This document shows, piece by piece, positions 35,827-45,865 of a stretch of 64,000 bases of DNA. The notes under the pieces were generated by a model. That model was not told the origin of the DNA. It was given only the letters and a program-made list of their open reading frames with translations, and did no database searches. This DNA is from Methylobrevis albus (GTDB lineage: Bacteria > Pseudomonadota > Alphaproteobacteria > Rhizobiales > Pleomorphomonadaceae): positions 385,049-449,048 of the forward strand of contig NZ_JADZLT010000056.1 of NCBI RefSeq assembly GCF_015904235.1, read 5' to 3'. Each line of letters begins with the position of its first letter. The stretch's first letter is position 1. A program made the position numbers and the translations under genes.

Positions 35827-38043
35827 TCAACCGTTCATGCGCTCGACCTTGCTGACGTTCGCCTGCGTCTTCAACTGGTTGATGATCCGGTTGAGGTGGG
35901 CGAGGTCGTAGACCTCGAGGTCGATGATCAGGTCGTGGAAGTCGGAGGTGCGGGCGATCATCTTGACGTTGTCGATGTTGCCGTCGTTGTCGCTGATCGA
36001 GCGGGCGATGCGGGCGAGCGAGCCCGGCACGTTGAGCGACGACACCACCACCTGCGCCGGGAAGCGGGCCGGCTTGTTGTCGTCGATGTCCCAGCGCACG
36101 TCGAGCCAGCGCTCCGGCTCGTTGTCGAACGCCTTCAGCGCCGGCGACTGGATCGGATAGATCGTGATGCCCTCCCCCGGCGTCAGGATGCCGACGATGC
36201 GGTCGCCGGGCACGGCGCCGCCGTCGGGCGCAAAGCGTACCGGCAGGTCGCCGGCGATGGAGCGCACCGGCAGCGACGGCTCGGCGGCGTCCGTCGGGCT
36301 GCCCGGCAGGCGGAACTTCATGGTGTCGGCGCGGGCGAAGCTGTACCAGCCGTGGTCCGGCGTCATCGGCTCGGTGGCGGCCGGGGGCACCTTGAAGTCG
36401 GGATAGGCCGCCTTGATGACGTCGACCGAGCGCAGTTCGCCGCGGCCGACGGCGGCGAGCACCTCGGCGGCGTTCGGCATGCCGAGCCGGGGCGCCGCGC
36501 GCTCCAGCGCCGCGTCGCTGAGCTCGCGCCCGGCGCGCTGGAACGGCCCGGGCAGCATCTGGCGGCCGACGGCGGCGTACTGCTTGCGCAGCTGGTCGCG
36601 GGTCGCGCGGCGGATCGCGGCGCGGGCCTTGCCGGTGACGGCGATCGATTCCCAGGTCGGCGGCGGCACCTGCGCCGGCGAGCGGATGATCTCGACCTCG
36701 TCGCCGCTCTGCAGCGGCGTCGGCAGCGGCATGATCGCGCCGTTGACCTTGCAGCCGACGCAGGTGTTGCCGACGTCGGTGTGCACGGCATAGGCAAAAT
36801 CGATCGGCGTCGCGCCCTTCGGCAGCGTGATCAGCATGCCCTTCGGGGTGAAGCAGAACACCTGGTCCTGGAACAACTCCAGCTTGGTGTTCTCGAGAAA
36901 CTCCTCCGGGTTCGAGCCGTCGGACAGCATCGAGATCATCCGCCGCAGCCAGGCATAGGCCTGACTTTCCTCGGAGAGCTTCGGCAGCGAGCTGCCGTCG
37001 TAGGCGTGCGGATCGTCCTTGTAGACCGCGTGCGCGGCGATGCCGTACTCGGCGACCTCGTGCATCTCGCGGGTGCGGATCTGCAGCTCGACGCGCTGGC
37101 GGTGCGGCCCGACCACGGTGGTGTGCAGCGAGCGGTAATCGTTCTGCTTCGGCGTCGAGATGTAGTCCTTGAACCGGCCCATCACCGACGACCACAGCGT
37201 ATGGACGACGCCGAGCGCGCGGTAGACGGTGTCGGGATCGTCGACGATGACGCGGAAGCCGTAGATGTCGGAGAGCTGCTCGAAGCCGATGCGCTTCGTC
37301 AGCATCTTGCGGAAGATCGAATAGGGCCGCTTCTCGCGCCCCTCGACCTCGGCCTTGATGCCGCGCTCGCGCAGAGCGTCGGAGAGTTCGCGCTCGATGT
37401 CGTGGATGAGGCCGGTGTTCTTCGAGCGCAGATCTTCGAGATGCTTCTCGACGCGCAGGAAAGCCTCGGGGTTCAGCGTCTTGAAGGCGAGGTGCTCGAG
37501 CTCCTCGCGCATGTCCTGCATGCCCATGCGCCCGGCGAGCGGCGCATAGATGTCCATGGTCTCCTCTGCGATCCGCCCGCGCTTGTGCTCGGGCATGTGA
37601 TGCAGGGTGCGCATGTTGTGCAGGCGGTCGGCGAGCTTGACCAGCAGCACGCGAACATCGTCGGCGATGGCGAGCAGCAGCTTGCGCAGGTTCTCCGCCT
37701 GCTCCGCCCGCTTCGAGACGAGGTCGAGGCGCTTCAGCTTGGTGAGGCCCTCGACGAGGCGGCCGATGCCCTCGCCGAACATCTGGTCGATCTCGGCCCG
37801 CGTCGCGTCGGTGTCCTCGATGGTGTCGTGCAGCAACGCGATGACGATGGTCGCATCGTCGAGGCGGAGATCCGTCAGGATGCCGGCGACTTCTAGCGGG
37901 TGGGAGAAGAACGGGTCGCCGGAGGCGCGCTTCTGGCTGCCGTGCTTGCGCATGGCATAAACGTAGGCCTTGTTGAGCAGCGCCTCGTCGCAATGCGGAT
38001 TGTAACGCTGAACCCGCTCGACGAGCTCATACTGACGCATCAT
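35827..38043 (-). CDS. rsh: Bifunctional (p)ppGpp synthetase/hydrolase, RelA/SpoT homologue
   Basis: The single long RSH stringent-response enzyme typical of alphaproteobacteria, 738 residues. The HD hydrolase domain is intact (FFSHPLEV at 45-52, ALLHDTIED with H72-D73). The synthetase domain shows [18 protein letters not shown] and [15 protein letters not shown] (about 390-450), a helical region and a C-terminal ACT domain ([20 protein letters not shown]) follow. Both hydrolysis and synthesis should be active. Tandem ATGs at 38043 and 38040 are equivalent starts. It lies between rpoZ and pyrE. Confidence 0.95.
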   Translation of the reverse strand: MMRQYELVERVQRYNPHCDEALLNKAYVYAMRKHGSQKRASGDPFFSHPLEVAGILTDLRLDDATIVIALLHDTIEDTDATRAEIDQMFGEGIGRLVEGLTKLKRLDLVSKRAEQAENLRKLLLAIADDVRVLLVKLADRLHNMRTLHHMPEHKRGRIAEETMDIYAPLAGRMGMQDMREELEHLAFKTLNPEAFLRVEKHLEDLRSKNTGLIHDIERELSDALRERGIKAEVEGREKRPYSIFRKMLTKRIGFEQLSDIYGFRVIVDDPDTVYRALGVVHTLWSSVMGRFKDYISTPKQNDYRSLHTTVVGPHRQRVELQIRTREMHEVAEYGIAAHAVYKDDPHAYDGSSLPKLSEESQAYAWLRRMISMLSDGSNPEEFLENTKLELFQDQVFCFTPKGMLITLPKGATPIDFAYAVHTDVGNTCVGCKVNGAIMPLPTPLQSGDEVEIIRSPAQVPPPTWESIAVTGKARAAIRRATRDQLRKQYAAVGRQMLPGPFQRAGRELSDAALERAAPRLGMPNAAEVLAAVGRGELRSVDVIKAAYPDFKVPPAATEPMTPDHGWYSFARADTMKFRLPGSPTDAAEPSLPVRSIAGDLPVRFAPDGGAVPGDRIVGILTPGEGITIYPIQSPALKAFDNEPERWLDVRWDIDDNKPARFPAQVVVSSLNVPGSLARIARSISDNDGNIDNVKMIARTSDFHDLIIDLEVYDLAHLNRIINQLKTQANVSKVERMNG

Positions 38044-38287
38044 GACAGCGCGCACTCGAATCAAGGTGGGGGCCGGCGGGGCGGCCAAGGTCGAACGTTC
38101 CCGGAGGCAAGGTGCCTTCCGATTCAATATGGCACCGGGCGCCAATGCTTTCAAAGCGCTGGCGCCATTTTCGAGAGCGCTGAAAACGCGGCGCAGCCCT
38201 GCTCCGGACGCGCGAACGGCCCCTCGCCGAGGGGCCGCTGGAGAGTGGCGGGCAGATGCGTCGGCGACCCGGCGGATCGCCGGCCGG

Positions 38288-38668
38288 TCAGATCTCTTCG
38301 ACCTTTTCCGGCGGCACGAGGTTCTCGAGGCCGCGCAGCAGGTCTTCTTCCGACATCTGGTCGAAGGCGATCTCGCCGTCGTCCTCGGCCGCGGCCTGGT
38401 TGCCGATGAGCGCCACCGGCTCCTGCTCGGGCTCGTCGACCTCGACGTACTTCTGCAGCGAGTGGATCAGGTCCTCTTTCAGGTCCTGGGTCGAGACCGT
38501 GGTCTCGGCGATCTCGCGCAGCGCGACGACCGGAAACTTGTCGTTGTCGCGGTCGACGGTGAGCGGCGAGCCGGCCGACAGCATGCGGGCACGGTGGCTC
38601 GCGAGCAGCACGAGTTCGAATCGGTTCTCGACCTTGTCGATGCAGTCTTCGACGGTTACGCGGGCCAT
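38288..38668 (-). CDS. rpoZ: RNA polymerase omega subunit
   Basis: Omega helps assemble RNA polymerase and in proteobacteria contributes to a ppGpp site. The 126-residue product starts [20 protein letters not shown], then carries RARML and the LREIAETTV segment. Residues beyond about 85 form an acidic tail ([20 protein letters not shown]), longer than E. coli omega (91) but normal for Rhizobiales. rsh follows 244 bp downstream on the same strand. Confidence 0.95.
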   Translation of the reverse strand: MARVTVEDCIDKVENRFELVLLASHRARMLSAGSPLTVDRDNDKFPVVALREIAETTVSTQDLKEDLIHSLQKYVEVDEPEQEPVALIGNQAAAEDDGEIAFDQMSEEDLLRGLENLVPPEKVEEI

Positions 38669-39234
38669 GGTCGGTCTTCTCCTTCGGCTGCCACCCTCGG
38701 CGCGACGTCTCGCGCGGGCGATGCTGCCCTGTCGGCGGACGCGCAGCGCGCCGTCACCGACGGGGCTTTCATACGACAACCGTCCTGTGGAAACAAATTT
38801 TTGAACAGCAAATCCACCGGCTTGCCTGTTCGCGGTCGCACCAGCACATAAATCCGCCTCGACAAGAATGCAAGAGTATCCTAGTTCTCGCGGCACTGAG
38901 ATCACGCCTGTTCGTCAAATCGTTCAATCAGTTGCATTAAGTTTCTGAGTTGTTTCCGAGGCGATGCCGGTGTGAGGGAAACGGTGGCGCCGGCCCGGCG
39001 CCGTTCACACAAACCCTGAAAAACGAGGAATGACAAAACAAGGAGACGGATGCGATCGCGATGCGGAAGCCCATTCCCCGCGGTGCAAGACGGCTTGGCG
39101 ACGGCTCGAAGCGAGACGGGCACCATGACTTCCGGAACAACGGGAGCGGGCCCGACGGCGGGACAGCGCAATGCACGGAATGACGACAGCACGACTACAA
39201 GAGCCGAAAAATTGCTGTACACTGTTCCCTGTGT
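38669..39234. other. Long low-GC spacer upstream of rpoZ and the NYN gene
   Basis: No firm gene. The DNA is less GC-rich than its surroundings. Two short plus-strand frames start after good Shine-Dalgarno-like runs: 39030 (32 codons, after CGAGGA) and 39050 (71 codons, after AAGGAG), but codon use is not convincing for either. A hairpin GGCGCCGG-C-CCGGCGCC lies near 38986-39002 without a T-run. It may hold a small RNA or leader; I see no tmRNA or other known RNA. Confidence 0.4.
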
Positions 39235-39240
39235 TTCGAT
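39235..39240. promoter_or_regulatory. TTCGAT element, outermost of the NYN promoter cluster
   Basis: A lone TTCGAT about 35 bp before the 16-bp palindrome that repeats the same hexamer. See the next two entries. Confidence 0.3.
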
Positions 39241-39272
39241 GACCCTCTTTGCTTTCGACCGATAATCAAAAG

Positions 39273-39288
39273 AATCGAACGTTCGATT
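39273..39288. promoter_or_regulatory. Perfect 16-bp palindrome AATCGAACGTTCGATT
   Basis: Located 56 bp before the NYN gene start codon. It is a perfect dyad and is AT-rich relative to the genome. It resembles an operator; the match to the gram-positive LexA box (GAAC-N4-GTTC) fails on spacing, and the alphaproteobacterial LexA pattern GTTC-N7-GTTC is not present. Confidence 0.6.
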
Positions 39289-39310
39289 AGCCAACCTGAC
39301 AATTGCACGC

Positions 39311-39332
39311 TTCGATCCATGTTTTGATCGAA
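39311..39332. promoter_or_regulatory. Inverted repeat TTCGATC-N8-GATCGAA before the NYN gene
   Basis: Perfect 7-bp arms that reuse the TTCGAT/ATCGAA hexamer of the palindrome 23 bp upstream. It ends 11 bp before the start codon, so as RNA it could form a hairpin close to the ribosome site, or as DNA be a second operator. Confidence 0.6.
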
Positions 39333-39343
39333 AAGGCTTTGAA

Positions 39344-39940
39344 ATGTTTGACGAAAGAGAAAAGATTGCCCTGTTTATCGATGGAGCCAATCTGTACGCG
39401 ACCGCCCGCGCGCTCGGATTCGACATCGACTACAGGCGCCTCCTGAAGGAATTCGGCTCCAAGGGGTATCTTCTGCGTGCGCTGTATTACACCGCGCTGG
39501 CTGAAGATCAGGAATACTCTTCGATCCGCCCGCTGATCGACTGGCTGGACTACAACGGCTACAAGGTCGTCACCAAGCCGACCAAGGAGTTCTACGACGC
39601 CAGCGGCCGCCGCAAGGTCAAGGGCTCGATGGACATCGAGCTCGCGGTCGACGCGATGATGCTGGCCGAGTACGTCGACCATCTGGTGCTGTTCTCCGGC
39701 GACGGCGACTTCCGCTCGCTGGTCGAAGCGGTGCAGCGCAAGGGCCGCAAGGTCAGCGTCGTCTCGACGCTGCAGACGCAGCCGGCGATGGTCGCCGACG
39801 AGCTTCGCCGCCAGGCCGACCACTTCATCGACCTCGCGACGCTGTCGACGCGCATCGGCCGCGATCCGCAGGAACGCGCGATGCGGCCCGAGCGGACCGT
39901 GCGGATTTCGGCGAACGGTGACGACGGCGACGATGGCTGA
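39344..39940 (+). CDS. NYN-domain (LabA/DUF88-like) putative RNase
   Basis: A 198-residue protein of the NYN family, PIN-like nucleases thought to act on RNA. Acidic residues of the predicted metal site are visible in IALFIDGANLYATA (about 8-21), KGSMDIELAVDAMM and VLFSGDGDFRSLVEAV. The C-terminus is acidic (DGDDG). It is a single-domain protein, without an RNA-binding OST-HTH. The uracil-DNA glycosylase gene starts inside its last codons, so the two are coupled. In alphaproteobacteria this gene commonly lies near rpoZ and rsh. Confidence 0.88.
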   Translation: MFDEREKIALFIDGANLYATARALGFDIDYRRLLKEFGSKGYLLRALYYTALAEDQEYSSIRPLIDWLDYNGYKVVTKPTKEFYDASGRRKVKGSMDIELAVDAMMLAEYVDHLVLFSGDGDFRSLVEAVQRKGRKVSVVSTLQTQPAMVADELRRQADHFIDLATLSTRIGRDPQERAMRPERTVRISANGDDGDDG

Positions 39941-40613
39941 AGTTACGGGCGGAATCGGTCACGGGCCCGTCGAACCGGGTCGTGACTGCCCGCTCTGTCC
40001 GCGCCTCGTCGACTTCCGACGGAAGCATCGCGCCCTCGAACCCTCCTGGCACAATGCGCCGGTGCCGAGCTTCGGCAGCGATGACGCACGCCTGCTGATC
40101 GTCGGCCTCGCGCCGGGCCTGCGCGGTGCCAACCGAACCGGCCGGCCGTTCACCGGCGATTTCGCCGGCGACCTGCTCTACGAGACGCTGGGCGAGTTCG
40201 GTTTTGCGCAGGGCAGCTATGCGGCGCGGCCGGACGACGGGCTGAGGCTGGTCGGCGCCATGCTGACCAACGCCGTGCGCTGCGTGCCGCCCGAGAACAA
40301 GCCGGTCGGCGCCGAGATCGCGACCTGCCGCACCTTCCTGTCGGCGACCATCGCCGGGCTGCCGCGGCTCGCCGTGCTGGTGGCGCTCGGACGCATCGCG
40401 CATGAGTCGACGCTGAGGGCGCTGGGCGCCCGGCAGGCGGCGCATCCGTTCGTGCACGGCGCCATGCACCGGATCGCCGGACCGCACGGCCCCCTGGTGC
40501 TTGCCGACAGCTATCATTGCTCGCGCTACAACACGAACACCGGACGGCTGACGCCGGCGATGTTCAAGTCGGTGTTCGCCGCGGTGCGGGCGGAGCTCGA
40601 TCGCGGCGCGTGA
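39933..40613 (+). CDS. Uracil-DNA glycosylase, family 5 (UDGb) type
   Basis: A 226-residue DNA-repair enzyme removing uracil and other deaminated bases. Motif 1 is LLIVGLAPGLRGANRTGRPF; the GLAPG form without the usual catalytic Asp/Asn is the family 5 type. Motif 2 is DSYHCSRYNTNTGRLT, where the common HPS reads HCS. Four Cys positions for an iron-sulfur cluster appear (CPLC, RCVPP, ATCRTF). The ATG at 39933 overlaps the NYN gene by 8 bp; a GTG five codons earlier is less likely. A strong terminator follows 17 bp after the stop. Confidence 0.87.
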   Translation: MAEVTGGIGHGPVEPGRDCPLCPRLVDFRRKHRALEPSWHNAPVPSFGSDDARLLIVGLAPGLRGANRTGRPFTGDFAGDLLYETLGEFGFAQGSYAARPDDGLRLVGAMLTNAVRCVPPENKPVGAEIATCRTFLSATIAGLPRLAVLVALGRIAHESTLRALGARQAAHPFVHGAMHRIAGPHGPLVLADSYHCSRYNTNTGRLTPAMFKSVFAAVRAELDRGA

Positions 40614-40629
40614 AACCGACGTTCCAAAG

Positions 40630-40668
40630 AAAAAGGCCGGCCGGGTGATGAACCCGGTCGGCCTTTTT
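40630..40668. terminator. Bidirectional rho-independent terminator
   Basis: AAAAAGGCCGGCCGGGT, a 5-nt loop, then ACCCGGTCGGCCTTTTT. The A-run on one side and T-run on the other serve both the glycosylase gene (plus) and hppA (minus), which converge here. Confidence 0.92.
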
Positions 40669-40700
40669 GCATTCGGTCCGATGCTGTCCGGCCCCTGCCC

Positions 40701-42839
40701 TCAGTGGGCGAGGATCGCCAGCAGCAACAGGGCGACGATGTTGGTGATCTTGATCGCCGGGTTCACGGCCGGGCCGGCGGTGTCCTTGTAGGGGTCGCCG
40801 ACGGTGTCGCCGGTGACGGACGCCTTGTGCGCTTCCGAGCCCTTCATGTGGCGGACGCCGTCCTTGTCGACGAAGCCGTCCTCAAAGCTCTTCTTCGCGT
40901 TGTCCCAGGCACCGCCGCCCGAGGTCATCGAGATGGCGACGAACAGGCCGTTGACGATGACGCCGAGCAGCGAGGCGCCCAGCGCCGCGAAGGCCGAGGC
41001 CTTGGAGCCCGAAATCGCCAGCACGCCGAAGTAGACGACGACCGGCGCCAGCACCGGCAGCAGCGAGGGGATGATCATTTCCCGGATCGCCGCCTTGGTC
41101 AGCATGTCGACCGCCCGGCCGTAGTCGGGCCGCTCGGTGCCTTGCATGATGCCGGGCTTCTCGCGGAACTGCCGGCGGACTTCCTCCACCACCGCACCGG
41201 CGGCGCGGCCGACGGCGGTCATCGCGATGCCGCCGAACAGGTAGGGGATCAGGCCGCCGAAGATCAGGCCGGAGACGACGTAGGGGTTGGAGAGGTCGAA
41301 GTTCACCGGGCCCATGTCGGCGAAATAGGGATAGGTCTCGCCGTTGGCCGCGAAGAAGGCGAGGTCGTTCGCATAGGCGGCGAACAATACCAGCGCGCCG
41401 AGACCGGCCGAGCCGATCGCGTAGCCCTTGGTGACCGCCTTCGTGGTGTTGCCGACCGCGTCGAGCGCGTCGGTGGTGTGGCGCACGTCCTTCGGCAGGC
41501 CGGCCATTTCGGCGATGCCGCCGGCGTTGTCGGTGACCGGGCCGAAGGCGTCGAGGGCCACGATCATGCCGGCAAGGCCGAGCATGGTCGTCACCGCGAT
41601 CGCGGTGCCGAACAGGCCGCCGAGCTGGAAGGTCGAGATGATGCCCGCGATGATGACGATCGCCGGCAGGGCGGTCGATTCCAGCGACACCGCGAGGCCT
41701 TGGATCACGTTGGTGCCGTGGCCGGTGACGGAGGCCTGGGCGATCGAGACCACCGGGCGCTTGCCGGTGGCGGTGTAGTACTCGGTGATCCAGACGATCA
41801 GGCCGGTTACGGCGAGGCCGACGAGACCGCAGAGGAACAGTGCCGTGCCGGTGACCGGAACGCCGTTCTCGGTGCCGATCTCGCCCCAGCCGACGAGGGC
41901 GTGGGTGGCGAGCGCGAGGCCGCCGATCGAGAGCAGGCCGGTGGCGATTAGGCCCTTGTAGAGCGCTCCCATGATCGAGTTGTTGCGGCCGAGCTTGACG
42001 AAGAAGGTGCCGGCGATCGAGGTGACGATGCAGGCGCCGCAGATCGCGAGCGGATAGACGATCGCGGACTCGAGGATCGGCTGGCCGGCGAAGAAGATTG
42101 CCGCGAGTACCATGGTCGCGACCACGGTCACGGCATAGGTCTCGAAGAGATCCGCGGCCATGCCGGCGCAATCGCCGACGTTGTCGCCGACGTTGTCGGC
42201 GATGGTGGCGGGGTTGCGCGGATCGTCCTCGGGAATGCCGGCCTCGACCTTGCCGACGAGATCGCCGCCGACGTCGGCGCCCTTGGTGAAGATGCCGCCG
42301 CCGAGGCGGGCGAAGATCGAGATCAGCGAGGCGCCGAAGCCGAGCGCCACCAGCGCATCGATCACGACGCGGTCGTTCGGGGCGTAGCCGAGGAAGCTGG
42401 TCAGGACGAGGTAGTAGACGGTGACGCCGAGCAGCGCGAGGCCGGCCACCAGCATGCCGGTGATGGCGCCCGCCTTGAAGGCGATGTCGAGGCCGCCGGC
42501 GAGGCTGACGCTCGCCGCCTGCGCGGTGCGCACGTTGGCCCGCACGGACACGTTCATGCCGATGAAGCCGGCGGCGGCCGACAGGATCGCGCCGACCGCG
42601 AAGCCGATCGCGACCAGCAGCGACAGCAGCCAGACGAGAAGAACGAAGATCAGGACGCCGACGATGGCGATGGTGGTGTACTGCCGCGACAGATAGGCCT
42701 GCGCGCCTTCCTGGATGGCGCCGGCGATCTCCTGCATGCGCCGGTTTCCGGCGTCGGCGGAGAGCACCGATGACGTTGCCCAGGCCCCGTAGGCGATCGA
42801 AAGCAATCCGGCCAGAATGATCGGATACAGTGGATTCAT
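40701..42839 (-). CDS. hppA: Membrane H+-translocating pyrophosphatase, K+-independent type
   Basis: A 712-residue pump with about 15-16 membrane helices that couples pyrophosphate hydrolysis to H+ export. Active-site segments include [37 protein letters not shown] and the C-terminal [10 protein letters not shown], all present. The residue that decides potassium dependence is Lys (GNTTKA, K467 here) where K+-stimulated enzymes have Ala, so this should be K+-insensitive. A single-gene unit with a strong terminator downstream and a 210-bp gap without a gene upstream. Confidence 0.96.
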   Translation of the reverse strand: MNPLYPIILAGLLSIAYGAWATSSVLSADAGNRRMQEIAGAIQEGAQAYLSRQYTTIAIVGVLIFVLLVWLLSLLVAIGFAVGAILSAAAGFIGMNVSVRANVRTAQAASVSLAGGLDIAFKAGAITGMLVAGLALLGVTVYYLVLTSFLGYAPNDRVVIDALVALGFGASLISIFARLGGGIFTKGADVGGDLVGKVEAGIPEDDPRNPATIADNVGDNVGDCAGMAADLFETYAVTVVATMVLAAIFFAGQPILESAIVYPLAICGACIVTSIAGTFFVKLGRNNSIMGALYKGLIATGLLSIGGLALATHALVGWGEIGTENGVPVTGTALFLCGLVGLAVTGLIVWITEYYTATGKRPVVSIAQASVTGHGTNVIQGLAVSLESTALPAIVIIAGIISTFQLGGLFGTAIAVTTMLGLAGMIVALDAFGPVTDNAGGIAEMAGLPKDVRHTTDALDAVGNTTKAVTKGYAIGSAGLGALVLFAAYANDLAFFAANGETYPYFADMGPVNFDLSNPYVVSGLIFGGLIPYLFGGIAMTAVGRAAGAVVEEVRRQFREKPGIMQGTERPDYGRAVDMLTKAAIREMIIPSLLPVLAPVVVYFGVLAISGSKASAFAALGASLLGVIVNGLFVAISMTSGGGAWDNAKKSFEDGFVDKDGVRHMKGSEAHKASVTGDTVGDPYKDTAGPAVNPAIKITNIVALLLLAILAH

Positions 42840-43049
42840 GTTCCCTTCCCTCTCCCTTCATGAACCCCGAAAGCCGTCGGGGTCCGCTGGGCGCTGCCGG
42901 CTGTTTTGTGATTTATGAGCAAGGCGCTGGGCGCTTGCCGCCGGTCGCGAGACATGCACGGTATCGGAGGGAAGTCGGCCGTCAAGCGCAGATGCGGCGG
43001 GCTGCCGCATCTGCTGCGAAAGTGGAAAACGCGGGCGCTGCGAGCCGGC

Positions 43050-44285
43050 TCAGGCGAGGCCGCCGCGGCGGCGCAGCAGGGTATGGACGGCGAGCAGCGC
43101 GAGGCAGAGGGCGACCACGGGGAAGACGATCATGTTGATCGCGTCCCAGCCCTGGCCGACGAGGATCTTGCCCGACGAGAAGGACGCGGCCGCGACCGTG
43201 CCGAACAGCAGGAACTCGTTGCCCGCCTGCACCTTCGCCGCCTCCTCGGGCCGGTAGGAATCCGCCACCATCGCGGTGCCACCGACGAAGCCGAGATTCC
43301 AGCCGATGCCGAGCAGGATCAGCGCGGTCCAGAAGTGGAAGAGCTCGGTGCCCGACAGGGCGACCACCGCCGAGAGCCCGATGATGACGAGCCCGGCGCC
43401 CGCCATCAGTTCCTTGCCGAAGCGCGCGATCAGGCTGCCGGTGAAGAAGCTCGGCGCGAACATCGCGATGACGTGCCACTGAATCGCCAGCGCCGCGTCG
43501 TCGTGGCCGTGATGGTGGTGGATCATGGCGAGCGGCGTCGCCGTCATGACGAGACTCATCAGCGCGTAGGACGCGACGGCGCAGGCGAGCGCGACGAGGA
43601 AGGCCGGCTTCAGCATGATCTCGGCCAGCGGCCGGCCTGAGGTGTCGCCGGGGCGCCACGGGGCGGGCCGCGGGATCGCGAGCGTCGAGATCACCGTCAT
43701 GCCGATGAGGCCGAGCAGGATCACCAGGAGATAGGTGCCGGCGTAGTCGGCGCCCGGCACCAGGTGATGGCCGAAGATGATCGCCTGCGGCCCGACCACG
43801 CCGGTGAAGACGCCCCCGGCCAGCACCCAGGAGATCGCCTTCGGGCGGAACTCGCGCGGCGAGGCGTCGGCGGCGGCGAAGCGGTACTGCTGCACGAAGG
43901 CGTTGCCCATGCCGCCGATGAGCTGGGCGAGTGTGAACAAGAGGAACGAGCGGGCGAAGATCGCGGCGGTGCCGAGCACGCCGGCGACGACGGTGCAGCA
44001 GCCGCCGGCAAGGAAGCCGGCGCGGCGGCCGACGCGCGCCATCAGCAGGGCAGCCGGGATCGAGGTCAGCGCGCTGCCGAGCACGAAGGCGGTGACGGGG
44101 AGCGTCGCCAGCGACTTGTCGGCGCCGAGCAGCGAGGAGCCGAGGATGCCGCCGAGGCCGATCGCGATTGGCGCCACGGCGCCACCCGTCGCCTGCGCCG
44201 CCGACAGCGTCAGCGCGGCGCGGCGGCCGGCGGCGAGCGTCGGCTCCGGGGTGGCGGCAGTTCCGATCGTGGCGGTCGTGGTCAT
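43050..44285 (-). CDS. MFS transporter
   Basis: A 411-residue major facilitator protein with twelve hydrophobic segments. A-motif-like MARVGRRAGFLAG lies between helices 2 and 3. A His-rich loop, MIHHHHGHDD, occurs in the second half and might bind metal. The substrate is unknown; in related genomes this gene sits downstream of thiL without a defined role. Start ATG 44285; it is 34 bp past the thiL stop on the same strand, so possibly the last gene of the rib-nusB-thiL operon. Confidence 0.82.
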   Translation of the reverse strand: MTTTATIGTAATPEPTLAAGRRAALTLSAAQATGGAVAPIAIGLGGILGSSLLGADKSLATLPVTAFVLGSALTSIPAALLMARVGRRAGFLAGGCCTVVAGVLGTAAIFARSFLLFTLAQLIGGMGNAFVQQYRFAAADASPREFRPKAISWVLAGGVFTGVVGPQAIIFGHHLVPGADYAGTYLLVILLGLIGMTVISTLAIPRPAPWRPGDTSGRPLAEIMLKPAFLVALACAVASYALMSLVMTATPLAMIHHHHGHDDAALAIQWHVIAMFAPSFFTGSLIARFGKELMAGAGLVIIGLSAVVALSGTELFHFWTALILLGIGWNLGFVGGTAMVADSYRPEEAAKVQAGNEFLLFGTVAAASFSSGKILVGQGWDAINMIVFPVVALCLALLAVHTLLRRRGGLA

Positions 44286-44319
44286 GGTGCTCTCCGGCCG
44301 GGAGATCGTCCGGCGGCGG

Positions 44320-45324
44320 CTAGAAGTGGCTGAAGGAACCGGGGCCGAGATCGAGCGGCATTCCGTCCGGGCCGGTAACGGTGAGGCCCTGCCCCGCCGT
44401 GACCCGGCCGATGATCGTGACCGGTACGCCGACGGCCTCGCCGGCCGCGACCAGCGCTGCCGCCGACGACGGCGCCGCGGCGAGTGCGAGTTCGTAGTCG
44501 TCACCGCCGGTGAGCGCCACGGCGAGCAGGTCCGGGTCCGCGAGGCAGGCGGCGCGGGCCGCCGGCGACAGCGGCACCCGCGCCGCCTCGATCTCGATCG
44601 CCACGCCCGACACCGCGGCCATCTTGGCGAAATCACCGGCGAGGCCGTCGGAAATGTCCATGCCGGCGCTCGCGTGCTGGCGCGCCGCCGCGGCGAGCAC
44701 CATCCGCGGCTGCGGCAGCAGGTAGCGGGCGAGGAGATGCTCGCGGTCGGCCTCCAGAAGGCGAAGGCGCCCGGCGAGCTCCGGATCGAGGCGCAGGCGC
44801 AGGCCGAGCGCGGCGTCGCCGATGGTTCCGGTGACGAGGACGAGGTCGCCGACGCGGGCGCCGCCGCGGCGGACCATGCAGCCGTGCGGCACGCTGCCGA
44901 TCGCCGTCACCGACAGCGTCAGCCGTTCGGGCGCGCGCACGGTGTCGCCGCCGAGCAGCGTGAGGCCGTAGTCGGCCTGGTCGGCGGCGAGGCCCCGCGT
45001 GAAGCGGGCGAGATAGTCCTCGGTCCAGCCATCGGGCAGGCCGAGGCCGAGCAGGTAGACGAGCGGCGTCGCGCCCTTGGCGGCGAGGTCGGAGAGATTG
45101 ACCCGCAGCGCCTTCTGCGCGATCGCCTCCGGCGGGTCGTCGGCGAAGAAATGGATGCCGGCGACGAGGGCGTCCTTGGTGAGGACGAGGTCGCAATCCT
45201 CCGGCGGGCTGAAACTGGCGGCGTCGTCGCCGAGGCCGAGCGCGCCGGTGCCGGCGAGCGGGGCGAGATAGCGGGCGATCAGGCCGGCTTCGGAGAGCCG
45301 GTCCGCGGGCCCGCCGTCGCTCAC
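44320..45324 (-). CDS. thiL: Thiamine-monophosphate kinase
   Basis: ThiL phosphorylates thiamine monophosphate to the cofactor TPP. The 334-residue product shows LGDDAASFSPPEDCDLVLTKDALV (about 27-50), FFADDPPEAIAQKALRVNLSDLAAKGA (about 54-80) and MDISDGLAGDFAKMA, the acidic Mg-ATP sites of the family. Its start overlaps the nusB stop by 4 bp. Confidence 0.95.
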   Translation of the reverse strand: MSDGGPADRLSEAGLIARYLAPLAGTGALGLGDDAASFSPPEDCDLVLTKDALVAGIHFFADDPPEAIAQKALRVNLSDLAAKGATPLVYLLGLGLPDGWTEDYLARFTRGLAADQADYGLTLLGGDTVRAPERLTLSVTAIGSVPHGCMVRRGGARVGDLVLVTGTIGDAALGLRLRLDPELAGRLRLLEADREHLLARYLLPQPRMVLAAAARQHASAGMDISDGLAGDFAKMAAVSGVAIEIEAARVPLSPAARAACLADPDLLAVALTGGDDYELALAAAPSSAAALVAAGEAVGVPVTIIGRVTAGQGLTVTGPDGMPLDLGPGSFSHF

Positions 45325-45860
45325 GGCCGCTCGCGCGGCGCGGTGCCGCCGAGTTCGTCAGGACGAACGTCGCGGCCGATGCGGTCGAGCACGCCGTTGA
45401 CGAGCTTGGGCTCGTCGTCCTCGTAGAAGGCGCGGGCGACGTCGATGTATTCGGAGATGATGACGCGGGCCGGCACGTCGGCGCGGCGCAGCAGCTCGAA
45501 GGTGCCGCAGCGCAGGATCGCGCGCAGCGTGGCGTCGACGCGCTTCAGCGGCCAGTCCTCGACCAGCGCGGTGTGGACCAGCGGATCGATCGCGCGCTGC
45601 TCGTCGACGACACCGGCGACCACCGACCGGAAGAACGCCGGGTCGGCGGCGCGATAGGACACGCCGTCGATGTCCTTGCCGAGCCGGTGCTGCTCGAACT
45701 CGGCGACCACCGACAGGATGTCGTCGCCGCCGATCTCAAGCTGGTAGAGCGCCTGCACGGCGAAAAGCCGGGCCGCGCCGCGCTGGTTGGCGGGCTTCGG
45801 CTCGGTTCGTCCAGCCTCAGTTCGTGACGATTCCGGGCGTTCGATCGGTGCGGCGGCCAT
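45321..45860 (-). CDS. nusB: Transcription antitermination factor NusB
   Basis: NusB with NusE (S10) binds BoxA RNA and supports rRNA antitermination. The 179-residue protein has about 25 extra polar N-terminal residues, then RGAARLFAVQALYQLEIGG. The later segments LRCGTFELLRRADVPARVIISEYIDVARAFY are typical. It is placed 6 bp after ribH, the conserved ribH-nusB pairing. Confidence 0.95.
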   Translation of the reverse strand: MAAAPIERPESSRTEAGRTEPKPANQRGAARLFAVQALYQLEIGGDDILSVVAEFEQHRLGKDIDGVSYRAADPAFFRSVVAGVVDEQRAIDPLVHTALVEDWPLKRVDATLRAILRCGTFELLRRADVPARVIISEYIDVARAFYEDDEPKLVNGVLDRIGRDVRPDELGGTAPRERP

Positions 45861-45865
45861 GGCGG

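Noticed and set aside
35896..37896. A 666-codon plus-strand frame
   Set aside because: Antisense shadow of rsh, with Val/Asp/Arg-rich low-complexity translation.
39273..39288. LexA (SOS) box before the NYN/UDG genes
   Set aside because: GAACGTTC lacks the 4-bp spacer of the gram-positive box, and the alphaproteobacterial GTTC-N7-GTTC direct repeat is absent.
38902..39426. A 174-codon minus-strand frame between rpoZ and the NYN gene
   Set aside because: It crosses the NYN gene start and the promoter palindromes; codon use is unlike the neighbours and no family is evident.
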